This document shows positions 7,321-12,215 of a stretch of 12,215 nucleotides of DNA, piece after piece (position 1 is the first letter of the stretch; each line of letters begins with the position of its first letter). This DNA is from Circinella umbellata. Lineage: Eukaryota > Mucoromycota > Mucoromycetes > Mucorales > Lichtheimiaceae. The notes under the pieces were generated by a model. It ran no database searches and was not told where the DNA came from. It saw only the letters and a program-made list of their open reading frames with translations. The position numbers and the translations under genes are program-made. The stretch spans positions 1 through 12,215 of the forward strand of contig JAIWNF010000193.1 in the NCBI GenBank assembly GCA_025093555.1. The letters are read 5' to 3'.

Positions 7321-8260
7321 ATGGACTCCAATTCAATCACTCAAAACGAACAACTTATTGCTATGCAACAAAGACTACTTCAATTAGAACAGATAGTAGC
7401 ACAATCAAGCGCTCAACCTTCCGCAGAGCCCCTGTCATCCCCTAATGTTAATATGGAGGATGATGAAGAAGAGACCATGTCATCTCTACACTCATTACCA
7501 GTGCGACCTTCCTACTCTTGGTCCCCGTCACCTTTTTTTGACTGAAATTCTTTCCTTAGACTCTTCATTGTTCCCAAATACAATGCTCACCGATGATGAG
7601 CGTCACAAGACCATTGATCAATACCCAAATATTGACAACCTTCAATATCAACCACCGGATACAATCCCTACTGCCGCTCGTAAAATGAATAAATATCAAG
7701 CTAAACAAGATATGTCTCTTAAACGTTTACAATATTTACTCTCTGGGGTATTCCGACCTTTGGATGTCCTAGGTCTAGAAATTAGTCAAGATGTCAACAA
7801 TGTCAATATTCAACGCTATTTGCATATGCTCAAGGATTGCAGAGAGCTATTACTAAATGTCTCTGCACAAATAAATGATATGCGTAACACTCTTGCTTTC
7901 CAAGCTATCAACCCATCTTTTTCCTCCTCTTCTACTCAGGGGAAAAATTTTACAATGGCTCCAGCTGATTTTCAAGCGGCTTTAATACAACAAACCAATG
8001 CCTCGCAAGCTGTCAAAACAGCTAGCGGTCTTCGTAATAAAAAACGTACCTTTAATCAAACTCAACCTCTTCAACCGCAGCAGTTTTTTCGATCAGGTCC
8101 GTCCTCTCAGCAGGGCGGTTACATCAACAACAACAACAACACCAAGACCAACAACAACAGCACCAACACCTCTTGGCACAACAACACTCAGCATCGCAAC
8201 ATCAACGGCAACAACAAAGGAAAAGCGACCAACAACCCTTTTCGAAACCACCAACAATAA
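7321..8260 (+). CDS. DIRS gag-like protein, with a frame break at T7
   Basis: Putative nucleic-acid-binding capsid-like protein of the retroelement. The start is the ATG at 7321 (MDSNSITQNEQL). The N-terminus has a leucine-rich coiled-coil-like segment (MQQRLLQLEQIV), then an acidic stretch and PVRPSYSWSPSPF. That frame stops at 7543-7545, but the next frame continues at once with LTEILSLDSSLFP and runs to 8260, so the protein is split at the T7 tract (7533-7539). The second part has MSLKRLQYLLSGVFRPLDVLG and a helical central domain. Its C-terminus is Asn/Gln-rich and basic (AAC/CAA microsatellite around 8125-8225). There is no CCHC knuckle. The break could be a mutation, a sequencing error in the homopolymer, or a programmed shift. 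Confidence 0.75.
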
Positions 8261-10179
8261 ATTCGCCCTTACTCATCGGGGGGCATCTCACTCAGCACTA
8301 TTCTCAGTGGATCACTCTTTCAATCGACGAATGGCTTCTCAAAACCATTCGTTTCGGTTTCAAAATTCCCTTCGTTTCACTACCTCCACTCCACATGCTC
8401 CCTCAACCAACCATTCCGTACAATCACCAACAAGACCAACTTTTGGATCAAGAAATTTCACTTTTATTAGCCAAAGGCGCAATCGAAGAAATTATTCCAA
8501 CAACGCCAGGGTTTTACAGCAGCATGTTTGTAATCCCGAAGAAAAACGGTGGCTCTCGTCCTGTTTTCAATCTCAAAAAACTCAACAATTATATTCAGGC
8601 ACCACACTTCAAGATGGAAACTTTACAAGAAGTTACCAAACAAATCAAACGAAACAATTATCTCACATCCATCGACCTGTCAGATGCATTCCTTCATATT
8701 CCCGTTCATCAAGACTCTCGTCCTTATCTCCGTTTGAACTGGAAAGGCAAAACATACCAGTTTTGCACCACTCCCTTTGGCCTGTCATTGGTCCCTTGGT
8801 TATTCACCAAGCTCACGAAACCAATCCTCGAATGGGCTCGCTTACAAGGAATTCGTCTCAGTGCATATCTCGACGATTGGATCATCATCGCGGACTCCAA
8901 AGCCCAAGCTACTCAGCATACTCAGTTAGTTGTCACGAAACTCGAGTCATTAGGGTGGATCATCAATCATGCCAAGTCAATTCTCAAACCACAACAATCG
9001 CTCGAGCACCTCGGCTTCTTATTGGATACAACAAAAATGACAGCCCAACTACCAGGGAAAAAATTACGAGACTTACGCCGCAGTATACAACAAATCCTCA
9101 AGAAACCAATTCAATCACCACGTACAATTCACAGCCTTACTATGAGAATCCAATCAGCAACTTTTGCATTGATACCGGCTCGATTATACACACAACACCT
9201 TCTGCGGATGAAAAATCAGATGGTACGATCATCAGCAGATTGGGACAAACCACAGCAGCTACCAGTAGAATGTATTCAGGAACTTATATGGTGGAAAAAC
9301 AATCTCATTCATTGGAACGGCAAAAGTATTCTACCACAAACACCTCAACAGACCGTTTACGTAGATGCCAGCAACAGTGGATGGGGTTGCCACTTACCTC
9401 TTCCCAACAACAAGCAACAAACAGCCTTCGGCCATTGGTCTCACCAAGAATCCCAAATGTCTATCAATTGGCGCGAACTCAAGGCTGCTTTTCTCGCTCT
9501 GAAGACATTCCCTCATCTCAAGAATATGCGCGTTCTTATTCGTACAGACAATACGACCTCAATGGCATATATGAACAAACAAGGTGGCACCCGATCCCTT
9601 CCTTTAATGGAATTAGCAACTCAATTATGGAAATGGTGCCTCAAACGAGGGATTACTATTCAATCTACTCATATTTCTGGAGTCAACAACACGATCGCCG
9701 ACTTCGAATCTCGTCGCCCATATCGGAAAAACAATTGGATGATTGCTCGCTCGACCTTTACAGCTCTTCAACGCCATCTAGGCCCAAACGACGTCGATCT
9801 CTTTGCCGACAGGATAACGAAACAATTACCAAGATACGTGTCCTGGCTTCCAGACCCGGGGAACTTATTCACCGACGCATTCACTATCCCTTGGACTCAT
9901 TTTCACCACCCATATCTCAACCCACCTTGGAACCTTATCAGCCGCTGCCTGCAGAAGATCATTCAAGAGAATCTATCACAGGTCACAATGATCACGCCTT
10001 GGTGGCCCACCGCGCTTTGGTTCCCTACAATTCAAGCACTGAGCATCCGTTCACCTCTCATGCTCGAACCGTCAACAATTGTCCTACCATCACCAACAGC
10101 AATCTGGCCTATGACCAACAGTACTTGGAAACTCGCCGTTTGGAGCTTATCCGTTCAAAATATCAGCAATCAGATTTAA
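8173..10179 (+). CDS. DIRS reverse transcriptase / RNase H / Dam-like methyltransferase
   Basis: Copies the element RNA into DNA and removes the RNA strand. Reverse transcriptase motifs in order: FVIPKKNGGSRPVFNLKKLN, then SIDLSDAFLHIP (D168), CTTPFGLSLVPWLFTKL, and YLDD (residues 232-235). RNase H follows with YVDASNSGWG (D398), NWRELKAA (E435), RTDNTTS (D459) and NNTIADFESR (D510). The C-terminal third has DLFADRITKQLPRYVSW and YLNPPWNLI (NPPW 583-586), which fits the Dam-like N6-adenine methyltransferase domain found in many DIRS elements. The frame overlaps gag by 88 bases; the ATG at 8173 is the first in frame. All catalytic motifs are intact. The protein ends KLAVWSLSVQNISNQI, overlapping the recombinase frame. 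Confidence 0.92.
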   Translation: MAQQHSASQHQRQQQRKSDQQPFSKPPTINSPLLIGGHLTQHYSQWITLSIDEWLLKTIRFGFKIPFVSLPPLHMLPQPTIPYNHQQDQLLDQEISLLLAKGAIEEIIPTTPGFYSSMFVIPKKNGGSRPVFNLKKLNNYIQAPHFKMETLQEVTKQIKRNNYLTSIDLSDAFLHIPVHQDSRPYLRLNWKGKTYQFCTTPFGLSLVPWLFTKLTKPILEWARLQGIRLSAYLDDWIIIADSKAQATQHTQLVVTKLESLGWIINHAKSILKPQQSLEHLGFLLDTTKMTAQLPGKKLRDLRRSIQQILKKPIQSPRTIHSLTMRIQSATFALIPARLYTQHLLRMKNQMVRSSADWDKPQQLPVECIQELIWWKNNLIHWNGKSILPQTPQQTVYVDASNSGWGCHLPLPNNKQQTAFGHWSHQESQMSINWRELKAAFLALKTFPHLKNMRVLIRTDNTTSMAYMNKQGGTRSLPLMELATQLWKWCLKRGITIQSTHISGVNNTIADFESRRPYRKNNWMIARSTFTALQRHLGPNDVDLFADRITKQLPRYVSWLPDPGNLFTDAFTIPWTHFHHPYLNPPWNLISRCLQKIIQENLSQVTMITPWWPTALWFPTIQALSIRSPLMLEPSTIVLPSPTAIWPMTNSTWKLAVWSLSVQNISNQI

Positions 10180-11168
10180 ATGAAAATGCTCAATCGATTT
10201 TTATTAACCATCGGCTACAAGATAATTCCACTAATAAATCATACAAACCAGGACAACTTTTATTTATTAAATGGTGCATTGAACAACAAATTTCACCACA
10301 ATTTTTTACTCCAGCTCACCTTATCAATTTTTTGAGTGATATGTATATCACTCACTCTTATGCGATTTCGACCTTACAACTTATGCGCTCAGCAGTAACA
10401 AATTTACATCACAACCCAAGCCTCTTACACGAAGATGATCGCCTTAATTCATTTATTACTAGCCTTCTTCGACAAGCACCACCTATTCGTTTACATCGAT
10501 CAACTATCAATCTTCAACCTACTATTGACTATTTACGATCTTTAGATAGTCGTACTATTACTCTCGCCACATTACAAAGCAAGCTTGCCTTTCTTCTTGG
10601 TGTTACTTGTTTTCTTCGACCCTCTGACTTACAACGTATACCACTTGCTTCTGTTTCCGTCTCTGATTCTTCTATTCTTTCTTTTGAAGTTCACTCTCCT
10701 AAGGAAAAACGTAAACGACGTCAAATCATCAAGTCATTCCAAGTCAAGGCTCATACTATTCCTAGTCTCTGTCCGATACATACCTTCCATTTCTTTCGCG
10801 CAAGACGTCCCATTTGTCAAGCTACTACTTTGTTCGTCAACTCTTTACAACCGGACAAAGTAATTAGTACTCGAACAATCCACTCTTGGATTAAAAAACT
10901 TATCAAACGGTCTACTGATGAAAAACGTGTTTCTTTACGTTCCATTGCCTCTTCATTAGCTCTTCAATCGGGTATTCCCAAAGACGACATTGTTACTATG
11001 GGCAACTGGTCCTCCTCATCTACTTTTGAGAATCATTACCGTCGGGAACATTTATCTACCTTTGATTTTACCAATACTCTAATCACCAGCGGCGACCTTC
11101 TCGACGATGATTCCAATGACGAAGAGGTTTTCTATGATGCAACCGATCATACTATGGTTTCTGATTAA
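9627..11168 (+). CDS. DIRS tyrosine recombinase (start uncertain)
   Basis: Integrates the circular DNA copy in place of a DDE integrase. The recognisable protein begins about 10140 (YDQQYLETRRLELIRSKYQQ), with an N-terminal core-binding region (SYKPGQLLFIKWC; LQLMRSAVTNLHHNP). The catalytic domain has CFLRPSDLQRI (first Arg, codon 10617-10619), SLRSIASSLALQSGI (second Arg, 10938-10940), GNWSSSSTFENHYRR with Trp at the His/Trp position, and the nucleophile Tyr at 11037-11039. The usual first His (HxxR) is Val here. The C-terminus is acidic. The frame is open back to 7998, across the whole RT gene. The last in-frame ATG before the domain is at 9627; initiation there, further upstream, or by frameshift from RT are all possible. 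A15 follows the stop. Confidence 0.85.
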   Translation: MEMVPQTRDYYSIYSYFWSQQHDRRLRISSPISEKQLDDCSLDLYSSSTPSRPKRRRSLCRQDNETITKIRVLASRPGELIHRRIHYPLDSFSPPISQPTLEPYQPLPAEDHSRESITGHNDHALVAHRALVPYNSSTEHPFTSHARTVNNCPTITNSNLAYDQQYLETRRLELIRSKYQQSDLNENAQSIFINHRLQDNSTNKSYKPGQLLFIKWCIEQQISPQFFTPAHLINFLSDMYITHSYAISTLQLMRSAVTNLHHNPSLLHEDDRLNSFITSLLRQAPPIRLHRSTINLQPTIDYLRSLDSRTITLATLQSKLAFLLGVTCFLRPSDLQRIPLASVSVSDSSILSFEVHSPKEKRKRRQIIKSFQVKAHTIPSLCPIHTFHFFRARRPICQATTLFVNSLQPDKVISTRTIHSWIKKLIKRSTDEKRVSLRSIASSLALQSGIPKDDIVTMGNWSSSSTFENHYRREHLSTFDFTNTLITSGDLLDDDSNDEEVFYDATDHTMVSD

Positions 11169-11228
11169 AAAAAAAAAAAAACATTATCTTTCATATTTCA
11201 AAATTACTTGTATTTTATTCTCTGGATT

Positions 11229-11343
11229 AGCAAATCATATTTCATATTTTTTATTTGAGTGTCTCAACCAATTCTGTTAGAATTTATTTCGACACTTGAA
11301 TTGTATAGTTAGACATGAAAATAAAAAATATGAAATATGATTT
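11229..11343 (+). repeat. DIRS internal complementary region (ICR)
   Basis: The first part (11229-11301) is the reverse complement of the left end 7136-7210. The second (11299-11343) is the reverse complement of the right end 11464-11508. They share three bases (AAT at 11299-11301), which corresponds to joining the element ends at ATT. In DIRS elements this region is thought to template completion and circularisation of the DNA (established model). Matches are essentially perfect apart from A-tract length. Confidence 0.92.
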
Positions 11344-11380
11344 CCCCACCCTACCCTTCCCTTTTCTGACCTCGCTTAGA
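11344..11380 (+). other. C-rich spacer between ICR and right ITR
   Basis: Pyrimidine-rich segment (CCCCACCCTACCCTTCCC...) in an otherwise A+T-rich end. Its last part, CTGACCTCGCTTAGA, loosely resembles the reverse complement of the sequence just inside the left ITR (CTGACCGAGCG), so the repeat may once have extended further. Confidence 0.4.
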
Positions 11381-11488
11381 GATCAATTATTATATTATAG
11401 CATTAGAACTCATTTTTATACTTATTATTTTTTCGCTGACATTAAATAAAAAGAAGATAAAGCAAATCATATTTCATATTTTTTATTT
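11381..11488 (-). repeat. DIRS right inverted terminal repeat
   Basis: Reverse complement of 7181-7290, identical apart from an A-tract two bases shorter. Confidence 0.92.
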
Positions 11489-11508
11489 TCATGTCTAACT
11501 ATACAATT
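11489..11508 (-). repeat. DIRS right unique terminal extension
   Basis: CATGTCTAACTATACAATT with its neighbouring base is found only at this end, and as reverse complement in the ICR (11299-11318). It ends at ATT, the same triplet as at the left boundary. Confidence 0.8.
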
Positions 11509-11665
11509 TGAACACGTTTGAGAATACTCAAACTAAGCGTTTGAGCGACCTGGTTACTCAAACTACTGATTTTAGCGGTTTGAGCCAGCTCAAATTATTC
11601 AGGGGCGTTTGAGCCGCTCAAACCAGCTCAAACCCAAAAGTTTTAGCAAGACCCATTTTCTCAAA
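11509..11665. repeat. GTTTGAG/CTCAAAC palindromic repeat, right copy
   Basis: At least ten GTTTGAG/CTCAAAC half-sites, including the palindrome GTTTGAG-CCG-CTCAAAC (11607-11623) followed by AACCAGCTCAAAC, the same arm as the hairpin at 2812. Beyond it lie GTCCAGTG and GTAGCCAATAGA (to about 11705), both present around the left copy. The DIRS right end abuts this repeat directly. Confidence 0.6.
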
Positions 11666-12000
11666 CCACCTTTTAAGTCCAGTGTCAATACCGTAGCCAA
11701 TAGAAATAGAATAGAACAAAAGATAATTAAAGAATAAATTATAAGTTGAAAGATAATGTTTTTATTATATGAAATGTAAAGGGTATTTATATATTTTCTA
11801 AACTATTAATAAGATATGATAAACTAATAATGATAATATACGTGTTCGTGACTGAGGGTTGACTACGTGTTCAAATGATTGTTATGAAGATGTGACAGTG
11901 ATATGGATTAACTACGTGGCAATATAAAAATAAAATACGTTTACAAAAGAAGTATCACAAATGGATAAAAAAGGAAAAGTAGAGTCATTACTATTTATGG
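11666..12000. other. AT-rich spacer downstream of the right-end gene
   Basis: Includes the shared GTAGCCAATAGA block near 11690 and probably the 3' untranslated region of the minus-strand gene to its right. No other gene or RNA recognised. Confidence 0.35.
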
Positions 12001-12215
12001 CTACGACAATACCCCCTCCCCAGATTGTTGTACGTCCTCGAACAACATAGTAAGATGACCAGCATTGCGTAATTCTTGACGTTCCATAGCACGAGCAGCA
12101 GTAGGATCGAACCATGGAGCAGCACCAATAGATGAATTGATGTGAATAGGACGTAAATGGTCGGTATGAACCTAGGAGCTGTAAACTTGTCTATTGAGAT
12201 CCTCCAATTTATAAA
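12001..12215 (-). CDS. 3' end of an unidentified gene, with a TAG near 12174
   Basis: From 12171 to the stop at 12003-12001 the minus strand reads VHTDHLRPIHINSSIGAAPW, then FDPTAARAMERQELRNAGHL and TMLFEDVQQSGEGVLS. Composition is clearly protein-like. The same frame is also open from the window edge (YKLEDLNRQVYSS), separated from the rest only by one TAG at 12174-12172. Either that TAG is a nonsense change in a continuous exon, which would make this a pseudogene, or it is the AG end of an intron. Family not recognised. The gene continues beyond the right edge. Confidence 0.5.

Larger units (their letters stand above)
7136..11508 (+). mobile_element. DIRS-type tyrosine-recombinase retrotransposon, structurally complete
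   Basis: Shown by three overlapping genes (gag-like, RT/RNase H/Dam-like, tyrosine recombinase) and split terminal structure. Inverted repeats of about 110 bp (7181-7290 and 11381-11488) are identical except for two A residues. Each end has a unique extension (7136-7180 and 11489-11508), and the internal region 11229-11343 is complementary to both outer ends. There is no LTR, integrase or target duplication, as expected for DIRS elements, which integrate a circular intermediate with a tyrosine recombinase (established). Both ends carry ATT at the boundary. The near-identity of the ITRs points to recent insertion. The only visible defect is a frame break in gag. Confidence 0.93.

Noticed and set aside
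8549..8737. Plus-strand open frame within the RT gene
   Set aside because: Out-of-frame shadow of the RT coding sequence.
10585..10863. Plus-strand hydrophobic open frame (Phe/Leu-rich) within the recombinase
   Set aside because: It covers the recombinase catalytic domain in another frame; the Leu/Phe richness comes from CTT/TTC codon bias, so it is not a membrane protein gene.
7136..11508. LTR retrotransposon or retrovirus-like element
   Set aside because: No direct long terminal repeats, protease or DDE integrase; inverted repeats, an ICR and a tyrosine recombinase identify DIRS.
1..12215. tRNA or rRNA genes
   Set aside because: No cloverleaf with a TTCRANNC arm or rRNA-like conserved stretch was recognised; a dedicated RNA search was not possible.

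Overview
This window looks like repeat-rich, AT-rich nuclear DNA from a fungus. Genes on both strands carry short GT-AG introns of 67-78 bases, spacers are strongly A+T biased, and almost everything recognisable is a transposable element. A DIRS retrotransposon with a Dam-like methyltransferase domain, beside a Mutator-like transposase with a SWIM finger, suggests an early-diverging fungus such as Mucoromycota/Glomeromycotina (Rhizophagus or Gigaspora type). That placement is inference; no rRNA or housekeeping gene is present to confirm it.

Layout. Positions 1-2387 (minus strand) hold a Mutator-like (MULE) transposase gene in four exons, running off the left edge. Its short exons carry the third catalytic acid and the SWIM zinc finger. 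Its 5' exon is split by a 220-bp inverted-repeat element (2086-2305) flanked by a 3-bp TAA duplication; conceptually removing the element with one duplication copy restores one reading frame. From 2500 to about 6800 lies AT-rich DNA with few coding signs. It holds three G tracts about 32 bp apart (2668-2739), a GTTTGAGC/GCTCAAAC hairpin repeat (2812-3020), a 48-bp minisatellite (3554-3735), a motif repeated three times around 4085-4480, an inverted pair of ATCCG-rich repeats (4810-4888 and 6548-6629), and one possible coding remnant (5370-5456). At 6828-7029 (minus) is an exon with a Cys/His-rich motif from an unidentified gene.

Positions 7136-11508 hold a nearly complete DIRS-type tyrosine-recombinase retrotransposon (plus strand). 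It has a gag-like gene, an overlapping RT/RNase H/Dam-like gene, and a tyrosine recombinase in the third frame. Its ends are the classical DIRS arrangement: inverted terminal repeats of about 110 bp that are identical except for an A-tract length difference, a unique extension on each side, and an internal complementary region (11229-11343) complementary to both outer ends and overlapping by exactly 3 nt (AAT/ATT). There is no target-site duplication. The gag frame is interrupted at a T7 tract; otherwise the element looks young.

To the right, the element abuts another GTTTGAG-rich repeat (to about 11665), then AT-rich DNA, then the 3' end of an unidentified minus-strand gene (12001-12215) with a TAG that is either a nonsense change or the end of an intron.

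In the DIRS element, Gag, RT/RNase H and recombinase together would make and integrate a circular DNA whose junction is templated by the internal complementary region. The MULE transposase is an independent cut-and-paste system and is probably inactive here because of the insertion.
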